NCBI RefSeq assembly: GCF_004362825.1
Contig: NZ_SNXZ01000003.1
Span: forward strand, 472,784 to 536,783
DNA: 64,000 nucleotides
Direction: 5' to 3'
Source: Labedaea rhizosphaerae
GTDB lineage: Bacteria; Actinomycetota; Actinomycetes; Mycobacteriales; Pseudonocardiaceae
Below, one piece after another: positions 8,854 through 17,780 of this stretch. Position 1 is the first letter of the stretch, and every line of letters begins with the position of its first letter. The position numbers and the translations under genes are program-made. Under the pieces are notes generated by a model. It ran no database searches. It was not told the origin of the DNA and worked only from the letters and a program-made list of their open reading frames with translations.

Positions 8854-9513
8854 TCACGGCCCGAACCGGTAGCCGGCGCCGGCCACGGTCTCGATCACCG
8901 GCGGCTCGCCGAGCTTGCGCCGCAACGTCATCACCGCGACCCGCACCGCGTTGGTGAACGGGTCGGCGTGCTCGTCCCACGCCTTCTCCAGCAGGTCCTC
9001 CGCGCTGACGACGGTTCCCTCGGCCCGCATGAGCACCTCCAGGACGGCGAACTCCTTGGGCGACAACGGCAGGTGCCGCCCGTCGCGGCTCGCCTGGTGG
9101 CGTGGCACGTCGAGCACGACGCCCGCGCGCCGCAGCACCGGCGGCAGGGCCGGTCGCGCCCGCCGGGCCAGCGCCTGGACCCGGGCCACGAGTTCGGTGA
9201 ACGCGAACGGTTTGGTCAGGTAGTCGTCGGCGCCGACGCCGAGGCCCTCGACCCGGTCCTCCACCTCGGCGGCCGCGGTGAGCATCAGCACCCGCGCCTC
9301 GCCGCCGTGCTCGACCACGGCGCGGCACACCACGTCGCCGTGGGTGCCGGGCAGGTCCCGGTCGAGCACCACGACGTCGTAGCTGTGCACGCCGACCCGG
9401 TCGAGCGCCGCGTCGCCGTCGTAGCAGACGTCCACGGCCATGGCCTGCCTGCGCAGCCCCTCGGCCACCGCCTCGGCGAGCAGCCGCTCGTCCTCCACGA
9501 CCAATACCCGCAC
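8854..9513 (-). CDS. OmpR-family response regulator
   Basis: The 219-residue protein has a receiver (VLVVEDERLL, phospho-acceptor Asp in VVVLDRDLPGTHGD, Lys in DDYLTKPF) and a winged-helix output domain ending in the typical VIETVAGAGYRFGP. It is encoded just before its kinase. Repeats spaced 11 bp apart in the divergent promoter region (9538-9564) look like OmpR-type binding sites. Confidence 0.94.
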   Translation of the reverse strand: MRVLVVEDERLLAEAVAEGLRRQAMAVDVCYDGDAALDRVGVHSYDVVVLDRDLPGTHGDVVCRAVVEHGGEARVLMLTAAAEVEDRVEGLGVGADDYLTKPFAFTELVARVQALARRARPALPPVLRRAGVVLDVPRHQASRDGRHLPLSPKEFAVLEVLMRAEGTVVSAEDLLEKAWDEHADPFTNAVRVAVMTLRRKLGEPPVIETVAGAGYRFGP

Positions 9514-9537
9514 GTCGACAGCGTGAACCCCGGCACG

Positions 9538-9564
9538 TAAGCGCGGGATAAGCGTTTTCGCTTA
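9538..9564. promoter_or_regulatory. Candidate operator of the OmpR-type regulator
   Basis: TAAGCG occurs at 9538-9543 and 9549-9554, 11 bp apart (one helical turn, as OmpR-family dimers prefer). The second copy is followed after TTTT by its inverse CGCTTA (9559-9564). The cluster lies between the regulator start (9513) and the lipoprotein start (9624). Confidence 0.55.
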
Positions 9565-9623
9565 ACGGCCCCAGATCGCCCGGGTCGTAGACATCGACCG
9601 CACAGATCCGAGAAGGAGGAGCG

Positions 9624-10214
9624 ATGGGGATGCGAAGTGCGGTGCTGGGGCTGGCGGCGCTGGGCGCGCTGCTGCTCAGCGGTTGCGGCCAAGGCGACGA
9701 CGGCGGCAACGACGGGGTGGCGTCACTGTCCACACCGAACAGTTCGACGTCGGCGGCGGCCACCGCGGCCGGGCAGAGCGACGAGGACAAGGCGCGTGCG
9801 TTCGCCAAGTGCATGCGCGAGCACGGCGTCGACATGCCGGACCCGCAGGTCAAGGACGGCAAGATGACCATGAAGGTCAACGGCGGCGACAAGAAGAAGC
9901 TCGACGGCGCGCAGGAGGCGTGCAAGAGCCTGCTGCCCAACGACGGCAAGCCGAGGACACCGTCCGCGGCGGACCTCGACCGGATGCGCGCCATGGCGAA
10001 ATGCATGCGTGAGCACGGCGTGAACGTCCCCGACCCGACCGCGCAGGACCCGGGCATCAAGATCCAGGGCACGCCCGGCGACAAGGGCAAGGTCGACGCG
10101 GCGATGAAGGCGTGCGACTCGAACTTCGGCAAGGGCAGCCACTCCACCAACGGCGGCGGTGGGTCCGACGGGGACAAGCCCGGCGCGTCCATGGGCACGG
10201 GCGGTGGGCAATGA
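9624..10214 (+). CDS. Lipoprotein with duplicated CMREHGV motif
   Basis: The 196-residue protein has a lipoprotein signal with lipobox LLSGC (Cys about 21), a Ser/Thr/Ala-rich linker and two tandem repeats, each carrying AKCMREHGV..PDP and a later Cys (EACKSL, KACDSN). The repeated cysteines suggest one disulfide per repeat or metal binding. Such lipoproteins often sit beside peptidoglycan-binding adaptors and MacB-type transporters in actinobacteria. An excellent GAAGGAGGAG site precedes ATG 9624. It overlaps the adaptor gene by ATGA, so it is likely an outer-face component of that exporter. Confidence 0.82.
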   Translation: MGMRSAVLGLAALGALLLSGCGQGDDGGNDGVASLSTPNSSTSAAATAAGQSDEDKARAFAKCMREHGVDMPDPQVKDGKMTMKVNGGDKKKLDGAQEACKSLLPNDGKPRTPSAADLDRMRAMAKCMREHGVNVPDPTAQDPGIKIQGTPGDKGKVDAAMKACDSNFGKGSHSTNGGGGSDGDKPGASMGTGGGQ

Positions 10215-11287
10215 CGCAGGGACCACAGCGGGTTCGCCGCAGGCGCCGCGTCCGCGCGGCGAGCGTGGGCGTCGCGGTGCTCGTCGTCGTCGGCGTCGGG
10301 ACGGCCGTGGTGCTCGCCCGGCCCCGCCCGAGCACGGCGACGCCCTCGGCGCCCGCGCCGCCGGCCACCGCCGAGGTGACCCGCGCCGACCTCGCCGAGC
10401 AGCAGAGCGCCGACGGCACGCTCGGCTACGGCGAAGAGCGTGACCTGACCTCGGCGGCCCGCGGCACGATCACGTGGCTGCCGGCGTCCGGCGCGGTGAT
10501 CACGCGAGGCAAGCAGGTCCTCGGCGTCGACGCGCGGCCGGTGGTGCTCTTCTACGGCACGACGCCGCTCTACCGCGACCTCGCCGCGGGCATGACCGAC
10601 GGCCCGGACGTGAAGGTGGTCGAGCAGAACCTGGCCGCGCTCGGCTTCGACGACTTCGGCACGCCGGACGAGGAGTTCACCAGCAACACGGCGGCGGCGA
10701 TCGAGGACTGGCAGGACTCGCTCGGCCTTGACGAGACCGGCAAGCTCAGCCGCGACGCCGTCGTGGTGCAGCCGGGCGCGGTGCGCGTGTCGTCGGTCAG
10801 CGCCGAACTCGGCGGCCAGCCCGGCGCGCAGCTGATGAAGGTCACCGGCACCCAGCGCGCGGTGACCGTGGACCTCCCGCTCGACGAGCAGAGCTACGCC
10901 AAGAAGGGCGCCAAGGTCGGTCTGGAGATCACTGGTGGTGCCAGCACGACCGGCACCGTTGCCGACGTCGGCGCGGTGACCCAGCCGGAGAACCCGCAGG
11001 ACGACGCGACCGTCCCGGTGACGATCGCGTTGCACGACCAGAAGGCGGCGGGCTCGCTGGATTCGGCGCCGGTCACCGTCACGTTCACCACCGGGCACCG
11101 CGAGCACGTCCTCACCGTGCCGGTCGGTGCCCTGCTCGCGTTGGCCGAGGGCGGTTTCGCCGTCGACGTGGTCGACGGGCCGAGCCGCCACCACCTCGTG
11201 GCCGTCCAAACCGGACTCTTCGCGCAGGGTCTCGTCGAGGTCACCGGCGACCTGCACGAGGGCCAGAAGGTGGTGACGACCTCGTGA
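10211..11287 (+). CDS. Membrane-fusion adaptor with PG_binding_1 domain
   Basis: The 358-residue protein has a basic N-terminus, one TM anchor (about 16-36), then an extracytoplasmic region. A peptidoglycan_binding_1 module (about 131-185, [14 protein letters not shown] then [12 protein letters not shown]) is inserted in a periplasmic-adaptor fold with beta-barrel-like C-terminus ([16 protein letters not shown]). Adaptors of this kind link ABC or RND exporters to the wall. ATG 10211 overlaps the lipoprotein stop; the gene overlaps the ATPase by GTGA. Confidence 0.88.
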   Translation: MTQGPQRVRRRRRVRAASVGVAVLVVVGVGTAVVLARPRPSTATPSAPAPPATAEVTRADLAEQQSADGTLGYGEERDLTSAARGTITWLPASGAVITRGKQVLGVDARPVVLFYGTTPLYRDLAAGMTDGPDVKVVEQNLAALGFDDFGTPDEEFTSNTAAAIEDWQDSLGLDETGKLSRDAVVVQPGAVRVSSVSAELGGQPGAQLMKVTGTQRAVTVDLPLDEQSYAKKGAKVGLEITGGASTTGTVADVGAVTQPENPQDDATVPVTIALHDQKAAGSLDSAPVTVTFTTGHREHVLTVPVGALLALAEGGFAVDVVDGPSRHHLVAVQTGLFAQGLVEVTGDLHEGQKVVTTS

Positions 11288-11970
11288 CGCCGGTGCTGGA
11301 GCTCACCGAGGTGAGCAAGACCTACCCCGGCGGGGTGCGGGCGTTGCGCGGGGTGTCGCTCGCGATCGCGCCGGGGGAGCTGGTCGGCATCGTCGGCCCG
11401 TCCGGGTCGGGGAAGTCGACGCTGCTGCACCTGATGGGCACGCTGGACCGGCCGACGTTCGGCACCGTGTGCGTGCACGGCCACGACGTGTCGCAGTTGT
11501 CGGACCGGCGCCTGTCTGCGTTGCGCTCGCGCTGGATCGGGTTCGTGTTCCAGCAGTTCTTCCTCAGCGACGGCGTGACCGCGGTGGACAACGTCGCAAG
11601 TGGACTCGCGTACGCCGGCGTCGGGCGGCGCAAGCGCAAGGCGAGGGCGCTCGCCGCGCTGGAGCGGGTCGGGCTCGAGCACCGCGCCGAGCACCTGCCC
11701 GGCGAGATGTCCGGTGGCGAACGGCAACGCGTGGCCATCGCGCGTGCCGTCGTGGCCGGGCCGCCGATCGTGCTGGCCGACGAGCCGACCGGAAACCTCG
11801 ACAGCAGAACGGGCAACGAGATCCTGCGGGTGCTGCGTGAGCTCAACGACGCCGGCACCACGATCGTGATCATCACCCACGAACGGGCCATCGCCGATCA
11901 GCTCGGCCGCCAGGTCGAGGTGCTCGACGGGGAACTGCGGGCCGACACGGGGGCGCTGGTATGTCCGTGA
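11284..11970 (+). CDS. ABC transporter ATP-binding protein, MacB/LolD type
   Basis: The 228-residue cytosolic ATPase has Walker [10 protein letters not shown] (about 39-47), a Q-loop (FVFQQFFL), signature SGGERQR, Walker [13 protein letters not shown] and H-loop ITHE. The DEPTGNLD form is typical of the LolD/MacB/FtsE group that powers FtsX-like permeases. GTG start overlaps the adaptor stop; it overlaps the permease by 10 nt. Confidence 0.95.
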   Translation: MTPVLELTEVSKTYPGGVRALRGVSLAIAPGELVGIVGPSGSGKSTLLHLMGTLDRPTFGTVCVHGHDVSQLSDRRLSALRSRWIGFVFQQFFLSDGVTAVDNVASGLAYAGVGRRKRKARALAALERVGLEHRAEHLPGEMSGGERQRVAIARAVVAGPPIVLADEPTGNLDSRTGNEILRVLRELNDAGTTIVIITHERAIADQLGRQVEVLDGELRADTGALVCP

Positions 11971-13166
11971 CCACCGTCCCCAAACCGGCGCGGCTGGGCG
12001 TCCAGGACATGGTTTCCCTTGGCGCGCACGGGATGCGGACCCGGCCGTTGCGTGCGGTGTTGTCCGCCCTGGGCATCGCGATCGGCATCGCCGCGATGGT
12101 CGCGGTGGTGAGCATCCCGGCTTCCAGCGCGCGGGCGTTGCACGACCAGCTCGCCGCGCTCGGCACCAACCTGCTGACCGCGGCGCCCGGCCACACGCTC
12201 ACCGGCGACGACGCCGAACTACCCGAGTCGGCGGTGGCGATGGCGCGGCGGATCGGGCCGGTGACCGCGGTCGGCTCGACCGGCGGCGTGGACGCGACCG
12301 TGCGGCGCACCGACAAGATCGCGGCCGAGGAGACGTCCGGGCTGACGGTGTACGCCACGACGCCGGACCTGCTCGGGGTGCTCGACGGGCACCTGCACAG
12401 CGGCACGTTCCTCGACGCGGCGAACAGCCGGTTCCCCACCGTCGTGCTGGGTTCGGTCGCCGCCACCCGGCTCGGGATCCGTGACGTGCCAGTGGGTTCG
12501 CGCCCGCAGGTGTGGCTCGGCGGGCGGTGGTTCACCGTGGTCGGCGTGCTCGACGCGATGCCGCTGGCGCCGGAGATCGAGCGTTCGGCGCTGGTCGGGT
12601 GGGCCGCGGCCGAGAAGTGGCTCGGCTTCGACGGGCACCCCGGGACGGTGTACGTGCGGGCGCGTGAGTCGCAAGTGGAGAACGTGCGCGGCGTACTCGG
12701 CAGCACGCTGAACCCGCAGCAGCCCAACGAGGTCCAGGTGGCCCGGCCATCGGATGCCCTTGCCGCGCAACGGCTCACGGAGTCGTCGTACAACGCGCTG
12801 TTCCTCGCGTTGGGCGGGGTGGCGCTGCTGGTCGGGGGCGTGGGCGTGGCCAACACGATGGTGATCTCGGTGCTGGAGCGGCGCCGTGAGATCGGGTTGC
12901 GCCGTGCCCTGGGCGCCACGCGCAGGCAGGTGCGCGGGCAGTTCCTCGCCGAGTCGGTGCTGCTGTCACTGCTGGGCGGCGCGGCGGGCGTGTTGATCGG
13001 GGTCGGCGTGACGGCCGGGTATGCGCTCACCAAGCAGTGGGCGGTGGTGCTGCCGCCACAGGCGTTGATCGGCGGGGTCGCGGTGGCCGCCGTGATCGGC
13101 GCCGTGGCCGGTGCGTACCCGGCCATGCGAGCCGCTCGGTTGACGCCGACGGAAGCGCTTTCCTGA
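11961..13166 (+). CDS. ABC transporter permease, MacB/FtsX-like
   Basis: The 401-residue permease has TM1 (about 28-48), a large extracytoplasmic MacB_PCD domain (about 49-270) and a C-terminal FtsX domain with three TMs (about 275-395). The coupling motif [19 protein letters not shown] is the FtsX/MacB hallmark. With the lipoprotein, adaptor and ATPase it completes a MacAB-like exporter; substrates in this family include antibiotics, peptides and lipoproteins, but none can be assigned here. Confidence 0.95.
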   Translation: MSVTTVPKPARLGVQDMVSLGAHGMRTRPLRAVLSALGIAIGIAAMVAVVSIPASSARALHDQLAALGTNLLTAAPGHTLTGDDAELPESAVAMARRIGPVTAVGSTGGVDATVRRTDKIAAEETSGLTVYATTPDLLGVLDGHLHSGTFLDAANSRFPTVVLGSVAATRLGIRDVPVGSRPQVWLGGRWFTVVGVLDAMPLAPEIERSALVGWAAAEKWLGFDGHPGTVYVRARESQVENVRGVLGSTLNPQQPNEVQVARPSDALAAQRLTESSYNALFLALGGVALLVGGVGVANTMVISVLERRREIGLRRALGATRRQVRGQFLAESVLLSLLGGAAGVLIGVGVTAGYALTKQWAVVLPPQALIGGVAVAAVIGAVAGAYPAMRAARLTPTEALS

Positions 13167-13174
13167 AGACCCGG

Positions 13175-13202
13175 CGGGTGCCGGTCACGCACCCGGCACC
13201 CG
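13175..13202 (+). terminator. Hairpin terminator of the export operon
   Basis: CGGGTGCCGG (13175-13184) and CCGGCACCCG (13193-13202) form a perfect 10-bp stem with an 8-nt loop, 9 nt after the permease stop codon. Confidence 0.8.
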
Positions 13203-13260
13203 TCGGCGCCATCCATTCAGACCTCATGAATACCTGCCCCGTCTCCGCAAACCCCCAGCT

Positions 13261-13334
13261 CAACCCCCACCCCCACTCGGCTCCCCGCGGGAATTAGCCC
13301 GCTAATTCCCCTCGGGAAGCGGGGGTGGGGGTTG
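13261..13334. repeat. Nested dyad, 74 bp, intergenic
   Basis: The outer arms CAACCCCCACCCCC (13261-13274) and GGGGGTGGGGGTTG (13321-13334) are perfect 14-bp complements. Inside lies a second perfect palindrome, GGGAATTAGC (13289-13298) and GCTAATTCCC (13301-13310), with a 2-bp centre. It sits between a terminator and the second GH25 promoter. It may be a REP-like dispersed element, a cruciform or an extra terminator. The 325-bp gap holds only this, the terminator and the promoter. Confidence 0.65.
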
Positions 13335-13373
13335 GACGAGGTGGCCTAAGTGGGCCAAAATTAACCAACCATC

Positions 13374-13403
13374 TTCACAATTGGGTGAGAGATCCCTTAC
13401 GGT
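13374..13403 (+). promoter_or_regulatory. Promoter of second GH25 gene
   Basis: TTCACA (13374-13379) and TACGGT (13398-13403) with an 18-bp spacer. The block ATCTTCACA followed by a TTGGGTG-like stretch matches the promoter at 6798 in order and spacing. Unlike that one, it leaves an 88-nt leader before the ATG at 13492. Confidence 0.55.
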
Positions 13404-13491
13404 GTGCGACGTACCCCGCTCGAACTGATGGGCTCCCCCGCTCCGGTCGTCCCCCGCGACCGGTGCCCGAAGAAGGTTCGGTGAGACACGC

Positions 13492-14343
13492 ATGTCCCCA
13501 AGCACGCCTCGGGCAAGGTTCGCGAAGCTGGTCCTTGCCGCAGCACTCGCCATTCCCGCCGCGCTCGTCGCCGCCGCCCCCGCCGACGCCGCTCCGGCGC
13601 AGGTGAACGGCCCGATGACCCACCCCGAGCGCGACTTCGCCGGTTCCACGATCGCCGCGCACGAAGGCGTCGAGCCCGGCTTCGCCCCCAACCTGATGGC
13701 CGGCACGCCCGGCATCGACGTCAGCCACTGGCAGGGCTCGATCAACTGGGGTTCGGTGGCCGGGTCCAAGCGGTTCGTCTACATGAAGGCGACCGAGGGC
13801 ACCACCTACCGCGACCCGAACTTCAACAGCTACTACACCGGGTCGTACAACGCCGGCATGATCCGCGGCGCGTACCACTTCGCCACGCCCAACACGTCCA
13901 GTGGCGCCACGCAGGCGGACTTCTTCGTCTCGCACGGCGGTGGCTGGTCGGCCGACGGCCACACCATGCCGCCGATGCTGGACATCGAGTACAACCCTTA
14001 CGGCGCAACGTGTTATGGCCTGTCCACCGGTGCGATGAGCCAGTGGATCGCCGACTTCAGCAACCGGGTGCACGCCCTGACCAGCCGCTGGGTCGTCATC
14101 TACACCACGACGAACTGGTGGAACCAGTGCACCGGCGGCAACGCGGGCTTCGGCGCCAACAACCCGCTCTTCATCGCCCGCTACGCGAGCACCGTCGGCA
14201 CCCTGCCGCCCGGCTGGGGCTTCTACACGATCTGGCAGTACTCGAGCACCGGCTCGGTGCCCGGCGTGTCCGGCAACTGCGACGTCGACACCTTCAACGG
14301 GTCGGCCGACCGGCTGCTGGCGCTCGCCAACAACACCCCTTGA
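13492..14343 (+). CDS. Secreted GH25 muramidase (paralog 2)
   Basis: The 283-residue protein has a signal peptide (about 1-34, ADAA) and the GH25 motifs GIDVSHWQG, YMKATEGTTY, GAYHFATPN and catalytic MLDIEYNPYG. It is strikingly similar along its length to the protein at 6835, including the HPERDFAGSTIAAHE pro-region and the TCYG/CTGGN cysteines, so the two arose by a fairly recent duplication. Expected role is hydrolysis of the peptidoglycan glycan chain, in wall remodelling or lysis of competitors. It ends just before a strong terminator. Confidence 0.94.
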   Translation: MSPSTPRARFAKLVLAAALAIPAALVAAAPADAAPAQVNGPMTHPERDFAGSTIAAHEGVEPGFAPNLMAGTPGIDVSHWQGSINWGSVAGSKRFVYMKATEGTTYRDPNFNSYYTGSYNAGMIRGAYHFATPNTSSGATQADFFVSHGGGWSADGHTMPPMLDIEYNPYGATCYGLSTGAMSQWIADFSNRVHALTSRWVVIYTTTNWWNQCTGGNAGFGANNPLFIARYASTVGTLPPGWGFYTIWQYSSTGSVPGVSGNCDVDTFNGSADRLLALANNTP

Positions 14344-14347
14344 GCCG

Positions 14348-14380
14348 AAGGGCCGGCGGAGCCCTCCTCCGCCGGCCCTT
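14348..14380 (+). terminator. Strong hairpin terminator after GH25
   Basis: AAGGGCCGGCGGAG (14348-14361) and CTCCGCCGGCCCTT (14367-14380) form a perfect 14-bp stem with a 5-nt loop, followed by T-rich sequence, 4 nt after the stop. Confidence 0.9.
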
Positions 14381-14393
14381 TACCTTTCGGCCC

Positions 14394-14560
14394 GTGCACG
14401 CGCTTCTGCTCACCGGCGAGAGCCTGGCGTGGCACCTCAGCCGGGCGCTGGAGCTGTCCCGCATCCTCGACGAGGCAGGGTCGCGGATGTCACGGTGGAC
14501 TCGGGCGCACCCGCCAGGGAGGTCGCGGCCGCGGTGCTCGAGGCGGTCGGCTGGGCGTGA
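14394..14560 (+). pseudogene. Remnant of a P-loop nucleotide kinase
   Basis: From GTG 14394 the frame reads VHALLLTG, then ESLAWHLSRALELSRILDEAG; a one-base shift near 14483 continues as ADVTVDSGAPAREVAAAVLEAVGW and a stop at 14558-14560. The first segment resembles the strand before a P-loop and the rest the C-terminus of adenylylsulfate-kinase-like proteins, with the Walker A and central part missing. A large internal deletion plus a frameshift explains this best. The family is assigned from pattern memory. Confidence 0.5.
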
Positions 14561-14752
14561 TCAGGCGCCGCGACCGGTCTTCGCCTGCAACTCCTCGATG
14601 CGCTCCGACGCCTCGGCCTTGGTCAGCTCGTCCGGCACCTCCTCGCCCGCTTCCTGGGCGAGGGTCTGCAGGTACGACTCCTGCGGTCCGGTCATCGGTT
14701 CGTCGCCGGTGACCCAGTCCTCGGTCGCCTTCTCCGGGCTCCGGTCCGTCAT
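14561..14752 (-). CDS. DUF3072 small protein
   Basis: The 63-residue acidic protein carries the DUF3072 signature MTGPQ.SYL.TLA.EAGEEVPDELTKAEAS.RIEELQ. The function of the family is unknown; it is small, soluble and widespread in actinobacteria. A textbook AAGGAGGT site precedes ATG 14752. It is divergent from the YihY gene. Confidence 0.88.
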   Translation of the reverse strand: MTDRSPEKATEDWVTGDEPMTGPQESYLQTLAQEAGEEVPDELTKAEASERIEELQAKTGRGA

Positions 14753-14811
14753 CGCACTACCTCCTTATCGAACAGAGGTTCGACGATACCGCCGTTCGGC
14801 CGAGCGCGCCG

Positions 14812-14836
14812 GTTGGCCGTGACCAGTCTTGGGTAA
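14812..14836 (+). promoter_or_regulatory. Possible stress-sigma (SigB/SigF-like) promoter
   Basis: GTTGG (14812-14816), 14-bp gap, GGGTAA (14831-14836), close to the GTTT-N14-16-GGGTAT form of actinobacterial general-stress promoters, directly before the YihY start. This is a weak match by eye only. Confidence 0.3.
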
Positions 14837-14845
14837 GGCGGGGGC

Positions 14846-15811
14846 ATGACTCAGCAGACCGACACCCCCGACGGCCCCACCGAGCTGCCGAAGCGCACGT
14901 GGTGGGAGGTCGTGAAGAGAACCGTCAAGGGCTTCAGCCGCGACGGCCTCACCGACTGGGCGGCCGCCCTCACCTACTACAGCGTCCTTTCGATCTTCCC
15001 GGCGCTCGTGGTGCTGACGGCGGTGCTCGGCCTGCTCGGCCGGTCGACGACCCAGAGCTTGATCGACAACCTCGGCGCCACGGTGCCGGGCGCCACCCGC
15101 GACATCCTGACCGGCGCGATCCAGCAGGTGCAGGGCACGGCCGGCTTCGCGGGCCCGCTGGCCATCGTCGGCATCGTCGGCGCGCTCTGGTCGGCCTCGG
15201 GCTACATCGGGGCGTTCATGCGCGCGGCGAACTCGGTGTACGAGATGCCCGAGGGCCGGCCGATCTGGAAGACGATCCCCCTGCGCCTGGGCCTGACCCT
15301 GGCCGTGGTGGTGCTGCTGGCGGCGTGCGCGTTCGGCGTCGTGATCTCGGGTGACCTCGCCGACCGGGTCGGGCACATGATCGGCATCGGGTCGACCGGC
15401 GTGCAGATCTGGAACATCGCCAAGTGGCCGGTGATCGCGATCCTGGTGGGCCTGGCGTTCGCCCTGCTGTACTGGGCGGCGCCGAACGTGCGGCAGCCCG
15501 GGTTCCGCTGGCTGTCCCCCGGCGGCCTCGTCGCGGTGCTGCTGTGGGTGCTCGCCTCGGCCGGGTTCGCCTTCTACGTGGTCAACTTCTCGTCCTACAA
15601 CAAGACCTACGGCACGCTGGCGGGCGTCATCGTGTTCCTGGTCTGGCTGTGGGTCTCCAACATCGCCGTGCTGCTCGGCATGGAACTCGACGCCGAACTG
15701 GCCCGTGGCAGGCAGCTGGAGACCGGCGCCGACGCGGAGGACGAACCATTCCTGCCGCCCCGCGACACCAGGGCCATGGACGAGGACCAGAAGGAGGACC
15801 TCGCCGACTGA
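14846..15811 (+). CDS. YihY/BrkB-family inner membrane protein
   Basis: The 321-residue protein has the YihY/virulence factor BrkB layout: an amphipathic N-terminus with DGLTDWAAALTYYSVLSIFPAL and six membrane spans (about 40-65, 105-130, 150-175, 195-215, 225-250, 255-280), with the GF.WLSPG..VA..LW and ASAGFAFYV motifs. An acidic C-terminal tail follows. The family was once called RNase BN; a transport or flippase role is suspected but not proven. An in-frame GGGGG stretch precedes ATG 14846. Confidence 0.9.
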   Translation: MTQQTDTPDGPTELPKRTWWEVVKRTVKGFSRDGLTDWAAALTYYSVLSIFPALVVLTAVLGLLGRSTTQSLIDNLGATVPGATRDILTGAIQQVQGTAGFAGPLAIVGIVGALWSASGYIGAFMRAANSVYEMPEGRPIWKTIPLRLGLTLAVVVLLAACAFGVVISGDLADRVGHMIGIGSTGVQIWNIAKWPVIAILVGLAFALLYWAAPNVRQPGFRWLSPGGLVAVLLWVLASAGFAFYVVNFSSYNKTYGTLAGVIVFLVWLWVSNIAVLLGMELDAELARGRQLETGADAEDEPFLPPRDTRAMDEDQKEDLAD

Positions 15812-15930
15812 CAGGAGTTCGGGCATCGGGGTCGGGAGTCCGGGCACGGTTGTCCCGCGAGCGGGAGCGCCGGCGGGGATCCGGCTTAGGTTGCCCGAGC
15901 CCGCATCTCCTGGTGTAGGAGGAAAATCCC

Positions 15931-17769
15931 ATGTCCGTTCGGCTAAGACCCGCCCTCGCGCTCGCCGGGTTGCTCGCGGCGGCCCTCGTGGTGCCGCCCG
16001 CGGCCGACGCCCACCCCGCGCCCCCGCTCTACAAGAATCCACACGCCTCCGTCACGGCCCGGGTCGACGACCTGATGAGCCGGATGAGCCTCGACGACAA
16101 GCTCGGCCAGATGACCCAGGCCGAGCGCCAGGCCGTCACCCCCGAAGAGGCCGCGCGGCAACGCCTCGGGTCCGTGTTGTCCGGCGGTGGCTCCGTGCCG
16201 ACCCCGAACACGGCCGAGAGCTGGGCCGACATGACCGACGCCTACCAGGCCGCGGCCATGGCCACCCCGCTGGCCATCCCGAGCATCTACGGCGCCGACG
16301 CCGTCCACGGCCACAACAACGTCTACGGCGCAACGGTTTTCCCGCACAACATCGGGCTCGGCGCGGCGCACGACCCGCGCGGAGTCGAGCTGATGGGCCG
16401 CTACACCGCCGAGGAGATCGCCGCGACCGGCGTCGACTGGGACTTCGCGCCGTGCCTGTGCGTGGCCCGCGACGACCGGTGGGGCCGCACGTACGAGTCC
16501 TTCGGTGAATCGCCGGCCGACGCCGTCGCGAACTCCAGCGAGATCACCGGCCTGCAGGGCAAGCGGCTCGGTCAGGGCCGTGCCTCGATCCTCGCGACGG
16601 CCAAGCACTACATCGCCGACGGCGGCACCGCGGGCGGCGACGACCAGGGCGACGCGCAGATCAGCCTGCAGGAACTGCGCAAGATCCACCTGCCCGGCTA
16701 CCGCGCGGCCATCCAGCGCGGGGTCGGCTCGGTAATGGTGAGCTTCTCCAGCTGGAACGGCGTCAAGGATTCCGCCAACCACTACCTGATCACCGACCTG
16801 CTCAAGGGCGAGCTGCACTTCCAGGGCTTCGTGATCTCGGACTGGAACGCCATCGAGCAGATCGACGGCCAGCCCGGCTTCACCCCGGCCGAGGTGAGCA
16901 CGTCGGTCAACGCGGGCATCGACATGTTCATGGAGCCCTACGACTCGCAGAAGTTCATCGACACCCTGCGCGGCGAGGTGCAGAACGGCCACGTCTCGAT
17001 GGCCCGCATCGACGACGCCAACCGCCGCATCCTCACCGTCAAGTTCAAGATGGGCCTGTTCGAGCACCCGTACGCCGATCGCGGGCTGCTCAAGGACTTC
17101 GGCAGCGCCCAGCACCGCGCGCTGGCCCGCAAGCTCGTCGCCGAGTCGCAGGTGGTCCTGAAGAACGACCACGTTCTTCCGTTGGCCAAGAAGGACAACA
17201 AGATCTTCGTGGCCGGCAAGAATGCCGACGACATCGGCAACCAGGCCGGCGGCTGGACGCTGACGTGGCAGGGCCAGAGCGGCCAGCACGTCATCCCCGG
17301 CACCACGATCCTCGACGGCATCAAGGCCGGCGCGGATCACGGCACCACGGTGACCTACGACCGCGAGGGCGACGGCATCGACTCGAGCTACAAGGTGGCC
17401 GTCGCGGTGGTCGGGGAAACCCCGTACGCCGAAGGCAACGGCGACCGGCCGGACGGCTTCGGCCTCGACGCCGAGGACCTCGCGACGATCGCCAAGCTCA
17501 AGGCGACCGGCGTGCCGGTGGTCGTGGTGCTCGTGTCCGGCCGTCCACTGGACATCGCGGCGCAGCTGCCGACCTTCGACGGGCTGGTCGAGGCCTGGCT
17601 GCCCGGCAGCGAAGGCGCGGGGGTCGCCGACGTGCTCTACGGCGACCGGCGGCCCAGCGGCAGGCTCGCGGTGAGCTGGCCGGCGAGCGCGGCGCAGGAG
17701 CCGGTCAACGTCGGCGACGGCAAGACACCGCTCTTCCCCTACGGCTACGGCCTTTCCTACCACCGCTGA
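15931..17769 (+). CDS. Secreted GH3 glycoside hydrolase (beta-glucosidase type)
   Basis: The 612-residue protein has a Sec signal peptide (about 1-27) and a two-domain GH3 fold: TIM-barrel with ADAVHGHNN, WDFAPCLCVARDDRWGRTYESFGE, KHYIADGG and the nucleophile Asp304 in GFVISDWNAIEQ, then the alpha/beta sandwich with VLKNDHVLPL and EAWLPGSEG supplying the acid/base Glu. The arrangement resembles beta-D-glucan exohydrolases acting on 1,3/1,4-glucans. It probably feeds on plant or fungal glucans. A GTAGGAGG site precedes ATG 15931. Confidence 0.93.
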   Translation: MSVRLRPALALAGLLAAALVVPPAADAHPAPPLYKNPHASVTARVDDLMSRMSLDDKLGQMTQAERQAVTPEEAARQRLGSVLSGGGSVPTPNTAESWADMTDAYQAAAMATPLAIPSIYGADAVHGHNNVYGATVFPHNIGLGAAHDPRGVELMGRYTAEEIAATGVDWDFAPCLCVARDDRWGRTYESFGESPADAVANSSEITGLQGKRLGQGRASILATAKHYIADGGTAGGDDQGDAQISLQELRKIHLPGYRAAIQRGVGSVMVSFSSWNGVKDSANHYLITDLLKGELHFQGFVISDWNAIEQIDGQPGFTPAEVSTSVNAGIDMFMEPYDSQKFIDTLRGEVQNGHVSMARIDDANRRILTVKFKMGLFEHPYADRGLLKDFGSAQHRALARKLVAESQVVLKNDHVLPLAKKDNKIFVAGKNADDIGNQAGGWTLTWQGQSGQHVIPGTTILDGIKAGADHGTTVTYDREGDGIDSSYKVAVAVVGETPYAEGNGDRPDGFGLDAEDLATIAKLKATGVPVVVVLVSGRPLDIAAQLPTFDGLVEAWLPGSEGAGVADVLYGDRRPSGRLAVSWPASAAQEPVNVGDGKTPLFPYGYGLSYHR

Positions 17770-17780
17770 GGGCGCGGGAC

